Below, one piece after another: positions 51,355-61,455 of a stretch of DNA of 64,000 nt (positions are counted from its first letter, which is position 1; every line of letters starts with the position of its first letter). This DNA is from Streptomyces sp. HUAS ZL42. Lineage in GTDB: Bacteria; Actinomycetota; Actinomycetes; Streptomycetales; Streptomycetaceae. A model generated the notes under the pieces. It was not told the DNA's origin, did no database searches, and was given only the letters and a program-made list of their open reading frames with translations. The translations under genes and the position numbers were made by a program. The stretch covers positions 9,273,001 through 9,337,000 of the forward strand of contig NZ_CP160403.1 of the NCBI RefSeq assembly GCF_040782645.1, written 5' to 3'.

Positions 51355-52065
51355 CTACGCGGCTGGGGCGGGGTCGGCGGGAGCCGGCTCGGCCGGGGCC
51401 GGAGCCGGTTCGGCGGGGGCGGGGTCGGCCGGGGCCGGGTCGGCGGGAGCCGGGTCTGCCGGAGCGGGCTCGGCGGGTGCCGGGGCCGGGTCAGCGGGTG
51501 CCGGGTCGGCAGGGGCGGGGTCGGCCGGAGCCGGCTTCTCCTCCGGCTTCTTGTCGTCCGGCTTCTCCTTCGGCTTCTGGTCCTCGGGCTTCTTCTCGTC
51601 CTGCTTCTTGTCTTCCTCCTTCTTCTCCTTCTTGGCTTCGTGCTCGTTCTTCCAGTGGTCCTTGTCCTTGTGGTCCCAGGGCTTGTCGTGGTGGTTCTCC
51701 CAGTAGTGGTAGTCGTTGTAGCTGTCCCAGAAGTACCACTTGTGGTGGTGCTTCACGATGTAGTAGCAGTCGTAGTGGTCGTCCCAATACCACTTGTAGT
51801 GCTTGCCCCAGCAGTAGTACTTCTTGTGCTTCTTGTTCTTCTTGTGCTTGTTGTGGTGTTTGCTCCAGCAGTAGTTCTTGGTCTTCTTCTGCTGATGCTG
51901 CGGGGTCGTGGTCGCCGCGGACTGCCCGGGCATCGGGGCGGCGGTGGCGGCGGTGGCCGGCAGGATGACGCCGCCGGCGACCACCACGGCCGAGGCCGCC
52001 GCGGTTGCCAGGCTCAGTCGGCGCTTGGGGCGGGCGTCCTCGGACTTTCGGCTGATGCGGTTCAC
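51355..52065 (-). CDS. secreted His/Lys/Tyr/Trp-rich protein with Pro-Ala repeat tail
   Basis: 236 residues from a GTG at 52065 behind AGGAGG. A signal peptide (~1-43) with RRLSLATAAASAVVVAGGVI ends near TAA. Residues ~55-145 are extraordinarily rich in His, Lys, Tyr, Trp and Asp, with Cys66 and Cys85 in YCWSKHH/YCWGKHY and Cys100 in YDCYYIVKHHHKWYFWD. Residues ~145-175 alternate Lys and Glu/Asp. The last ~60 residues are (A/E)PADP repeats, cell-wall-spanning in style. It may be a metal-binding or surface/spore-coat protein; no family known to me. Confidence 0.75.
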   Translation of the reverse strand: MNRISRKSEDARPKRRLSLATAAASAVVVAGGVILPATAATAAPMPGQSAATTTPQHQQKKTKNYCWSKHHNKHKKNKKHKKYYCWGKHYKWYWDDHYDCYYIVKHHHKWYFWDSYNDYHYWENHHDKPWDHKDKDHWKNEHEAKKEKKEEDKKQDEKKPEDQKPKEKPDDKKPEEKPAPADPAPADPAPADPAPAPAEPAPADPAPADPAPADPAPAEPAPAPAEPAPADPAPAA

Positions 52066-52210
52066 GTTTCCTCCTGAAGTGAAAGGCACTCTTTGTGTGC
52101 CGCACTTCAAGTAGGCCCGGATCGCCTGGTCGGGTCATGTTCCGAGGGCTCGGGACTTGACGGATGCGAAGGCGCCGGCGTAGGGCCGCCGAGGGTATTG
52201 CCGGCGAGGT

Positions 52211-54121
<1,911 letters not shown>

Positions 54122-56818
54122 TCAGGGCTGCTTCACCGCGAGGGGGGTGACGGCGATGCGGTCGATGACCGGTGCGTACGGGGACCGCTGGTCGTACTGG
54201 TTGTAGGTGTCGCCGTTGAAGTCGGGCAGCTCCTCCGCCGTGAAGGTGAGCCGGTTCGTGCCCTTCTTCAGCGTCACGGGGACGGTCAGCTCCCAGAAGT
54301 TGTTGAAGTGGAAGGTGGTCGGGAAGAGCACACGCTGGGCCGGTCCGCCGTTGACCGAGAGGTCGGCGTGCCGGGCGATCGGGTCGGGGTTGTAGTGAGT
54401 GGCCGGCGCCTGCTCCGCGTTGGAATAGCGGATGGTCACGGCGTGCCGCCCGGAGCGCTCGGCGACGACATCGAAGGTCAGCGCGTTTGCCTTGCCGGCG
54501 CCGATGTCGGTGACCGCCTTGCCGCCGGAGGCGAACGTGTAGGCGTCGGTCACCTTGGCGGCGCCCGTCACCGCGCCGTCCTCCGCCTGGTACACCTTCG
54601 TCGCCAGGGAGCCGCCGGCCGGGGTGACCCGCAGCCGGTCCAGGACCAGTTCGCGTGAGGCACCGGTGACGGTGATCTTGTTGATGCCGCCGGAGAGGAA
54701 CACCCGGACCTGGTCGGTGCCCTTCTTCGCCCCGCCGACCCTGGGCACGTCGAGCTTCTCGCCGTTGAGGGAGAGTGTCGCCCGGCCACCGCCCAAGTGG
54801 TCGACGTACACGGCCGATTCACCGTCCGTGGGGGAGTGGACCCAGAAGGTCGCGGAGTCACCCTTGCTCAGCGGTACCACGCCGGGGCCCGAGGCCCCGG
54901 GGTGGGCGTAGCTGGGCTGCGCCTCGGAGAGCGTCGCGTACTCGGCTTCGTAGACCGCCGGCGCAGTCACGCGCTCGTCGCGCAGCGACAGGTCGATCTT
55001 GTCGATGATGGCGTCGCCCTGGGTGACGCCCAGGTCGGCGTCCTTCGCCGCGAGCGTGAGCCGGTGCTTGCCCGCTGTCAGCTTCACCGTGGTGTCGGTG
55101 TGGCCCCAGACCACCCACTTGTAACCGAGCGGCAGCCGCAGCTCCTGCGGATCCGCGCCGTCCACGCGCAGGAAGACGTTGGTGGGGCCCTGTTCCTTCA
55201 CCAGGCCGTACAGGTTGTAGGAGTTGGCGAACACGCTCAGGTCGTACACACCGTCCTGCGGGACCTCCACGTCGAAGGCGAGGACGCCGTCGGATCCGGT
55301 GCGCAGGCCGCCGACGTTGTAGGCGCCCGATGTCGCGAACTTCCCGACCTGGGAGGGCGATCCCTCGGGGCCGTTCTTGGAGTAGCCGCTGCCGGTGTAG
55401 GTGGCGTTCTCCGCCTCGTACGTCTTGCGCCAGCTCACCGAGGGTTCGGCCGGTACACCGCCGTTCCCGCCGGGGGAGAGGATGACCTGGTACGCCGACA
55501 TCTCGTTCATGCCCGTCATGGGAAGGGTGACGGTGCCGTCCTCGCCGACCGCGAGCTCCTGGTCCGCGAGGTGCAGGGGCTGGGCCGAGTCGCCGACCTG
55601 CCCGGTCCACGGGATCTCCTGCACGGTGGCGTGCACGGTGGATCCGAACAGCTCGGGGTCGATGTTCTTGAAGACGACGTCAGCGTCGCCGCTCTTGCCG
55701 CCGAAGAGCGCCTTGGACTGCCTCTTGCCCTCGTCGAGGGTGGCGACGCCCTGGAGGGTGTACTGCTGGTTGGGATGCGGGGCGGTCACCTGGACGGTGT
55801 GGCCGGACATCTGGCCGTAGGCGTTGAACAGCCACCACTGGCCGTTGCCCTTGTTGGCCTCGACGGCCGAGTCGTTGAGGTTGCCGTCGATGTTCCAGTA
55901 CGCCAGGTCGGCGTCGATCTTGGACTCCTCGATGGCGGAGACCCACTGGACGACCTGGCCGGGGACGGAGAGGTGGTAGTTGTGGCCGTACTCGTTGACG
56001 TTGATGGGCAGCGGGCCGACCCCGACGTCCTTTTCCATCTGCCGGTACTTCGCCACGTTCGTGCGGACCGCGGCGGGGCTGGACAACTCGTGCCAGGTCA
56101 TCACGTCAGGGACCACGTCGTTGGCCTTGGCATACTGCAGGAAGCCCTTGACCTGGTTGAACAGGACGCTGGTGTTGGGGCCGGCGATGCGCGCGTCCGG
56201 GTCCAGGCCCTTGATGAGGTGGTAGACCTCCTTCCAGGCCGCGAAGAAGTACTGGGGGTCGTTCAGCCAGGAGACCTTGTTGTAACTCCACTCGCCGGTG
56301 CCGAACATGTTCCCTTCGGGTTCGTTGAAGGGGACGTAGACGACGTGGTTCTTGTAGTCGCCCGTGGCCAGGACCTGCTGGACCTGCTTCTTGATCTTCG
56401 CCTTGAAGTCGGCGAGGCGCGTGGGACCGTCGGCGCCCGGCCACTGGTAGGGGAAGCCGCGGTAGATGTCGGTCATGTAGATGTAGACGTCCTTGCCGCC
56501 GGAGTCCACGAACGGCGGCAGCATCTCCAGGGCGTCCGCGCCCGGGTGCTGCGGCCCGTCCTGCGCCTTCGTCGACACGGTGCGGAGGTGCATGCCTTCG
56601 AGGACGTTGCGGCTGGGCACGCCGTCGCCGTAGACCCCGTACAGGGAGCCGGAGGCGCCGCCGTGGAAGGTGCCCGTGTTGGTGGCGAGGTCGATGGTGA
56701 GCTGCTCCGGTGCAGCCGCGCGGGCCGTGCCGGCGGCCGGCACGGCGAGCAGGGCGGCGAGGGCGGTTGCGGCGGTGGCACTGGCGCCGGCTCTTGTTCT
56801 GCTGCGATTGCGTCGCAC
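54122..56818 (-). CDS. secreted GH-A clan glycosidase with carbohydrate-binding modules
   Basis: 898 residues with a signal peptide (~1-35, ending ARA-A). A TIM-barrel catalytic domain (~40-400) has the acid/base in VPFNEPEGNMF (Asn165-Glu166) and the likely nucleophile in INVNEYG (Glu276), as in GH39-like enzymes. Two or three CBM6/35-type modules follow, each starting YEAENATYTG (~465), YEAEYATLSE (~625) and YQAEDGAVTG (~755). It is divergent from the LacI gene and probably releases sugars for the ABC importer. Substrate unknown. Confidence 0.86.
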   Translation of the reverse strand: MRRNRSRTRAGASATAATALAALLAVPAAGTARAAAPEQLTIDLATNTGTFHGGASGSLYGVYGDGVPSRNVLEGMHLRTVSTKAQDGPQHPGADALEMLPPFVDSGGKDVYIYMTDIYRGFPYQWPGADGPTRLADFKAKIKKQVQQVLATGDYKNHVVYVPFNEPEGNMFGTGEWSYNKVSWLNDPQYFFAAWKEVYHLIKGLDPDARIAGPNTSVLFNQVKGFLQYAKANDVVPDVMTWHELSSPAAVRTNVAKYRQMEKDVGVGPLPINVNEYGHNYHLSVPGQVVQWVSAIEESKIDADLAYWNIDGNLNDSAVEANKGNGQWWLFNAYGQMSGHTVQVTAPHPNQQYTLQGVATLDEGKRQSKALFGGKSGDADVVFKNIDPELFGSTVHATVQEIPWTGQVGDSAQPLHLADQELAVGEDGTVTLPMTGMNEMSAYQVILSPGGNGGVPAEPSVSWRKTYEAENATYTGSGYSKNGPEGSPSQVGKFATSGAYNVGGLRTGSDGVLAFDVEVPQDGVYDLSVFANSYNLYGLVKEQGPTNVFLRVDGADPQELRLPLGYKWVVWGHTDTTVKLTAGKHRLTLAAKDADLGVTQGDAIIDKIDLSLRDERVTAPAVYEAEYATLSEAQPSYAHPGASGPGVVPLSKGDSATFWVHSPTDGESAVYVDHLGGGRATLSLNGEKLDVPRVGGAKKGTDQVRVFLSGGINKITVTGASRELVLDRLRVTPAGGSLATKVYQAEDGAVTGAAKVTDAYTFASGGKAVTDIGAGKANALTFDVVAERSGRHAVTIRYSNAEQAPATHYNPDPIARHADLSVNGGPAQRVLFPTTFHFNNFWELTVPVTLKKGTNRLTFTAEELPDFNGDTYNQYDQRSPYAPVIDRIAVTPLAVKQP

Positions 56819-56850
56819 TGAGGTCTCCGTGGGGTGATCCGTCCCGTGAT

Positions 56851-56864
56851 TCGAACCGATTCGA
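56851..56864. promoter_or_regulatory. LacI operator 1
   Basis: tcgaaccgattcga, one mismatch from the perfect palindrome, 33 bp upstream of the glycosidase start. Confidence 0.7.
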
Positions 56865-56936
56865 CAGGTGTGGAGCTGGGCAGGCCTTGCATGCCGCGGC
56901 GCGTTGTCGGGGCCTTCGAGGTCCTGTGCGGCTGTG

Positions 56937-56950
56937 TCGAACCGGTTCGC
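56937..56950. promoter_or_regulatory. LacI operator 2
   Basis: tcgaaccggttcgc, mid divergent region; core CGAACCGGTTCG perfect. Confidence 0.75.
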
Positions 56951-57071
56951 CGGAAGCTAGCACCGCCGGAAAAGGGTCAGCAAGACCTACGGGGCGGATA
57001 GAACCGCGGTTTGCCGGAAGTGTGCGCGAGGCATTGACAGGGCCTCCGGCGCGCTCCTAACTTCACTTCAC

Positions 57072-57085
57072 GCGAACCGGTTCGA
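57072..57085. promoter_or_regulatory. LacI operator 3
   Basis: gcgaaccggttcga, 29 bp before operator 4, near the LacI gene start. Confidence 0.75.
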
Positions 57086-57100
57086 CAGGTCGGCTCGCTT

Positions 57101-57114
57101 TCGAACCGGTTCGA
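57101..57114. promoter_or_regulatory. LacI operator 4
   Basis: tcgaaccggttcga, perfect 14-bp palindrome 12 bp before the LacI GTG, just ahead of its ribosome site. Confidence 0.8.
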
Positions 57115-57126
57115 CGAAGGAGTGCC

Positions 57127-58137
57127 GTGAACATCGGTGAGATCGCCAAGCGGGCCGGTGTCTCGCGGAGCACCGTCTCGTACGCACTGAGCGGCAAGCG
57201 CTCGGTGTCGGAGGAGACCCGCCGCAAGATCCAGCGGGTGATCGACGAACTGGGCTACCGGCCCAACGCCAGCGCGCGTGCCCTGGCCAACGGCCGGACC
57301 AGCACCATCGGACTGGTCTTCCCGCCGGCCGGCACCCACTACACCGGCATGCAGCTCGACTTCATCGGCAGCGTGGTGGAAGCCGCGGCGACCTACGACT
57401 ACGACGTGCTGCTCTCCCCGAGCGGCGTGGACAGCGACCGCTCGTTCCAGCGGCTGCTGGCCGAGCGGCGGGTCGACGGCGCGATCCTGATGGAGATCAG
57501 GCTTCAGGACGACCGGGTCGACCACCTCGTCGCGGAGAATTTCCCCGCCGTGTGCATCGGTCGCACCGCACATCCCGAGGGCGACTGGTGGATCGGACTG
57601 GATCACACCGCCCTGGTGGAGGCATGTGTGCACCACCTCGCCGACCTGGGGCATCGCAGGATCGCCTTCGTCAACCGGCCCGAGCACCTGCTGCGGGCGG
57701 GCTACGAGTCGGCGCACCGAGGTCTCGACGGCTTCACCAAGGCCGCGGCGGAACGTGGGCTCACCGTACGCACGTATTCCTGCGGTGACGACGCTCCCGC
57801 CGGACAGGCCTGCCTGGAGCGGATCCTGCACGACGACCCGGCCACCACGGCCCTGGTCACCCTGAACGAGGCCGCGCTCGGCGGTCTCTACCGGGGCCTG
57901 GCTGTGGCGGGCCGCCATGTACCACGCGACTTCTCCATCACCGGAGTCGTGGCCGGCCGCTGGGCGGAGACGGTGACCCCGCAGCTCACCGCGGCGGACG
58001 TGCCGGCAGAGCAGATGGGACGACTCGCCGTCGAACTGCTCGTGGAGCGGCTCGACCACCCCGAGGCCTCGCCTCGCCACCACCTCCTGGCGCCGCCCAT
58101 CTCCTTGCGCGCCAGCACCGGGCCCGCCCACACGTGA
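57127..58137 (+). CDS. LacI-family regulator of the glycosidase/ABC locus
   Basis: 336 residues from the GTG at 57127 behind GAAGGAG. HTH and hinge: IGEIAKRAGVSRSTVSYALS and LGYRPNASARALANGRTSTI. The effector domain includes VCIGRTAHPEGDWWIGLDHT, LGHRRIAFVNRPEHLLRAGY and TALVTLNEAALGGLYRG. Four CGAACCGGTTCG-type operators flank its start and the divergent glycosidase promoter, so it very likely represses both and itself. The inducer is probably an imported sugar. Confidence 0.93.
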   Translation: MNIGEIAKRAGVSRSTVSYALSGKRSVSEETRRKIQRVIDELGYRPNASARALANGRTSTIGLVFPPAGTHYTGMQLDFIGSVVEAAATYDYDVLLSPSGVDSDRSFQRLLAERRVDGAILMEIRLQDDRVDHLVAENFPAVCIGRTAHPEGDWWIGLDHTALVEACVHHLADLGHRRIAFVNRPEHLLRAGYESAHRGLDGFTKAAAERGLTVRTYSCGDDAPAGQACLERILHDDPATTALVTLNEAALGGLYRGLAVAGRHVPRDFSITGVVAGRWAETVTPQLTAADVPAEQMGRLAVELLVERLDHPEASPRHHLLAPPISLRASTGPAHT

Positions 58138-58256
58138 TGACGGCCCCCGGTTCCGGCTCCACCGACTGATACCTCAACTCCCTTCATTTACACGGCCCTT
58201 GCAGGTGTTGGCCGCGCTTCACAGGCCCTGCCCGGCCGGACCCTTGCCGACCGCTT

Positions 58257-58278
58257 CTTCGGCATGCCCTTGCCGAAG
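58257..58278. other. inverted repeat before the ABC-transporter gene
   Basis: cttcggca (58257-58264) and tgccgaag (58271-58278) form an 8-bp hairpin 27 bp upstream of the binding-protein ATG. It could be the end of the regulator transcript or a control element; it does not match the LacI operators. Confidence 0.4.
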
Positions 58279-58305
58279 ACGTGCCGAAACGCAAAGGAAC
58301 GCCCT

Positions 58306-59547
58306 ATGAACAGAACCACCGGACGACGCCTCACCGCCGCGGCCCTGACCGTCGCCGCCCTCGCCACCGGCACCACCGCATGCTCGTCCGGCGACAACTC
58401 GTCCGCCAAGAGCGGCGACAGCGGCACCTTCACCATCTGGGACCCGTACCCGCAGTTCGCCGAGGACTCCGCCTGGGCGAAGCTGCTCGACGGCTGCGGC
58501 ACCAAGGCGGGCGTGAAGATCAAGCGGACCGCCTTCGACACCAGCGATCTGACGAACAAGGCACTCCTCGCGGCCCAGCAGGACAACTCGGCCGACGTGC
58601 TCATCGTCGACAACCCGGTGGTGTCGACCCTGGCGGAGGCCGGCATCCTCACGACCAGCGACGACAACAAGCTGGACACCTCGAAGGTCGACCCCAACCT
58701 GCTCGCGGCCGGCCAGTCCGGCGGGAAGACCTACGGCACCCCGATCGGGGCCAACACCCTCGCCCTGTACTACAACAAGGAGGTCCTCAAGGCCGCCGGT
58801 GTTGATGTCGCCTCGGTCAAGGACTGGCCGTCGCTGACGGCTGCGCTGGAGAAGGTGAAGAAGGCCGGCAAGAAGGGCATCACGTTCTCCGCGATCGGCA
58901 CCGAGGAGGGCAGCTTCCAGTTCCTGCCCTGGTTGTGGGGCTCGGGCGCGAAGCTCACCGAACTCGACACCACGCAGGGCGTGTCGGCGCTGTCCCTGTG
59001 GACCGACTGGCTGAAGAAGGGCTACGCCCCCAACTCGGTCATCAACAACACCCAGACCACCAGCTGGCAGGAGTTCGCGAGCGGTGACTACGCCTTCGCC
59101 GAGAACGGCACCTGGCAGCTCGCAGGCGCCGAGAAGGCAGGCTTCGACTACGGTGTCCTGCCCATCCCCGCCTCGAGCGGAGGCAACGCCGCGGCCCCCA
59201 CCGGCGGCGAGTTCGTCACCGTCCCCATCCAGGGCGACACCGGCCGCTACGCCACCGCACAGAAGCTGGTGACCTGTCTGACCAGCACCGAGAACCTCTA
59301 CGCCACCGACACCACCCTGTCCTACGTGGCCCCCACCGCCGAGGTCCAGGACAAGCAGGTGGCGGCCGACGCCAAGCTCAAGCCGTGGGTCGAGGCGGTC
59401 AGGGCGGCCAAGGGCCGCACCAGCGACGACCTCGGCACCAAGTACCCCAAGATCTCCGAGCAGATGTGGAAGGCGGTCCAGTCCGCCCTCAGCGGAGCCA
59501 AGTCCCCCAAGGACGCGCTCACCGAGGCCCAGGACGCCGTCAAGTAG
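58306..59547 (+). CDS. sugar ABC transporter substrate-binding lipoprotein
   Basis: 413 residues from the ATG at 58306 (AAAGGA upstream). Lipoprotein signal with Cys26 in LATGTTACSSG, then a family-1 binding-protein fold: FTIWDPYPQFAEDSAWAKLL, YGTPIGANTLALYYNKEVLK, WQEFASGDYAFAENGTWQLA and a final helical region. It delivers an oligosaccharide to the two permeases encoded next. No ATPase gene is in the operon; a shared MsiK-type ATPase elsewhere probably energises it, as is usual in streptomycetes. Confidence 0.92.
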   Translation: MNRTTGRRLTAAALTVAALATGTTACSSGDNSSAKSGDSGTFTIWDPYPQFAEDSAWAKLLDGCGTKAGVKIKRTAFDTSDLTNKALLAAQQDNSADVLIVDNPVVSTLAEAGILTTSDDNKLDTSKVDPNLLAAGQSGGKTYGTPIGANTLALYYNKEVLKAAGVDVASVKDWPSLTAALEKVKKAGKKGITFSAIGTEEGSFQFLPWLWGSGAKLTELDTTQGVSALSLWTDWLKKGYAPNSVINNTQTTSWQEFASGDYAFAENGTWQLAGAEKAGFDYGVLPIPASSGGNAAAPTGGEFVTVPIQGDTGRYATAQKLVTCLTSTENLYATDTTLSYVAPTAEVQDKQVAADAKLKPWVEAVRAAKGRTSDDLGTKYPKISEQMWKAVQSALSGAKSPKDALTEAQDAVK

Positions 59548-59566
59548 CCGAAGCCAGGGGCTGTTG

Positions 59567-60550
59567 ATGAACCGCACGACACATCCGCCGGACCGGCGGC
59601 CCGCGCTCGACCGGAAAGGGGCGGCCACCGCCGCCCCACCCCCGGCCCGCACCGCGACACGCCGCCGCCCGGCCTCTCCGCAGTGGGCCGCCTGGGCCTT
59701 CCTCGCCCCGGTCACCCTCTACCTCGTCCTCTTCTACGCCTATCCCCTCTACCGCAACCTCGACCTGAGCCTGCGCAACTACACCGTCCGCTCCTTCGTA
59801 CGGGGCGACGCACCGTTCACCGGCCTGAAGAACTACGAAACCGTCTTCACGGACCCGACCTTCGGCCCGGCACTGGTGCACACCGTGGTGTTCACCGCCG
59901 TCTGCCTGGTCTTCCAATACGCCATCGGCCTGGCCCTCGCGGTCTTCTTCAACCAGCACTTCCGGCTCTCCGCGACCCTGCGCGCCCTGTTCCTGGTGCC
60001 CTGGCTGCTGCCGCTGATCGTGTCGGCCTCCACCTGGTCGTGGATGCTGAACAGCGACTCGGGCATCGTCAACGCCCTCTTGAGCACCGTCGGCATCGGC
60101 TCGGTCAACTGGCTGACCTCGCCATCGTGGTCGCTGACCTCGGTGATCATCGCCAACATCTGGATCGGCGTCCCGTTCAACCTCGTCGTGCTCTACAGCG
60201 GTCTGCAGTCGATCCCCGGCAGCCTGTACGAAGCGGCCGCCCTCGACGGGGCGGGAGCCTGGCGGCGCTTTTGGAGCATCACCTTCCCGCTGCTGCGACC
60301 GGTGTCCGCCATCACCCTGCTGCTGGGCCTCGTCTACACGCTCAAGGTCTTCGACATCATCTGGATCATGACCAAGGGCGGCCCGGCGGACTCGTCCACC
60401 ACCTTCGCCACCTGGTCCTACCGGCTCGGTTTCGGCAGCCTGTTGCCCTCCTTCGGCCCCGGCGCGGCCGTCGGGAACCTGCTCGTCGCCGCCGCCCTGG
60501 TCTTCGGCCTGGTGTACCTGAGGGTCCAGCGAAAGCAGTACGCCTCATGA
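59567..60550 (+). CDS. sugar ABC transporter permease 1 (MalF-like)
   Basis: 327 residues from the ATG at 59567; an in-frame TTG lies 3 bp before. A basic Pro-rich N-tail (~1-38) precedes six transmembrane helices. The ATPase-coupling EAA loop reads LYEAAALDGAGAWRRFWSIT followed by FPLLRP. It forms the channel with the next gene, to which it is ATGA-coupled. Confidence 0.93.
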   Translation: MNRTTHPPDRRPALDRKGAATAAPPPARTATRRRPASPQWAAWAFLAPVTLYLVLFYAYPLYRNLDLSLRNYTVRSFVRGDAPFTGLKNYETVFTDPTFGPALVHTVVFTAVCLVFQYAIGLALAVFFNQHFRLSATLRALFLVPWLLPLIVSASTWSWMLNSDSGIVNALLSTVGIGSVNWLTSPSWSLTSVIIANIWIGVPFNLVVLYSGLQSIPGSLYEAAALDGAGAWRRFWSITFPLLRPVSAITLLLGLVYTLKVFDIIWIMTKGGPADSSTTFATWSYRLGFGSLLPSFGPGAAVGNLLVAAALVFGLVYLRVQRKQYAS

Positions 60551-61395
60551 CCACCGCGATCACATCCCGCCGCGCACACCGGGCACGCAACACCTGGTGG
60601 AAGACGGCCACGGGCCTCGCGCTCACCGCCGTCATGCTCTTCCCGGTGTACTGGATGCTCAACGTGTCCTTCACCCGCGACCAGGACATGCGCAAGAGCC
60701 CCCCCGACCTGCTGCCGCTCCACGGCACCCTGGAGGGCTACCGCGCCGTCCTCGACCAGCAGCTGCCCTATCTCGGCACCAGCCTGGTCATAGGCCTGGG
60801 CACGGTTGTCCTGACCGTGGCGCTGGCTGCACCCGCCGGCTACGCACTGGCCAAACTCCGCCCGCGCGGCGGCGGGGTGGTCAGCTTCCTCTTCCTGGTC
60901 GCCCAGATGATCCCCGGCATCATCATGGCGATGGGCTTCTACGCCATCTACCTCAGCCTCGGACTGCTCCAGTCGGTGCCCGGCCTGATCGTCGCCGACT
61001 CCACACTGGCCGTCCCGTTCGCGGTGCTCATCTTCACCGCGTTCATGTCCGGGATACCGGGCGAACTGCTCCAGGCCGCGCAGGTGGACGGAGCCGGGCC
61101 CCTGCGCACGTTCCGGTCGATCGTGCTGCCCATGAGCCGCAACGCCGTCGTCACCGTCTCCCTGTTCGCGTTCCTGTGGTCCTGGTCCGACTTCGTCTTC
61201 GCCAGCACCCTCGCGAACGGTGGCGCACACGAGCCGATCACCCTCGGCATCTACCACTACATCGGCAACAACAACCAGGAGTGGAACGCCATCATGGCCA
61301 CCGCCGTCGTGGCCTCGCTACCCGCCGCGGTGATCCTCGTCCTCGCCCAGCGCTACGTCGCCGCCGGCGTGACGGCCGGAGCCGTCAAGGACTGA
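60547..61395 (+). CDS. sugar ABC transporter permease 2 (MalG-like)
   Basis: 282 residues, six transmembrane helices. The first includes ALTAVMLFPVYWMLNVSFTR. The EAA-like loop ELLQAAQVDGAGPLRTFRSI with VLPMSR lies in the usual place, and the C-terminal helix ends QRYVAAGVTAGAVKD. ATGA overlap with permease 1. Confidence 0.93.
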   Translation: MTTAITSRRAHRARNTWWKTATGLALTAVMLFPVYWMLNVSFTRDQDMRKSPPDLLPLHGTLEGYRAVLDQQLPYLGTSLVIGLGTVVLTVALAAPAGYALAKLRPRGGGVVSFLFLVAQMIPGIIMAMGFYAIYLSLGLLQSVPGLIVADSTLAVPFAVLIFTAFMSGIPGELLQAAQVDGAGPLRTFRSIVLPMSRNAVVTVSLFAFLWSWSDFVFASTLANGGAHEPITLGIYHYIGNNNQEWNAIMATAVVASLPAAVILVLAQRYVAAGVTAGAVKD

Positions 61396-61455
61396 GCAGC
61401 CCCACCGATCGCCCCCGCCGCCGCAGACCACTGCCGAAGAATCGAGTAATCCTCC

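Noticed and set aside
51355..51545. Tandem Pro-Ala-Asp repeats as a DNA repeat or CRISPR-like array
   Set aside because: The repeats are coding, imperfect and have no unique spacers; they encode the Pro-rich tail of the secreted protein. No CRISPR array was seen anywhere in the window.
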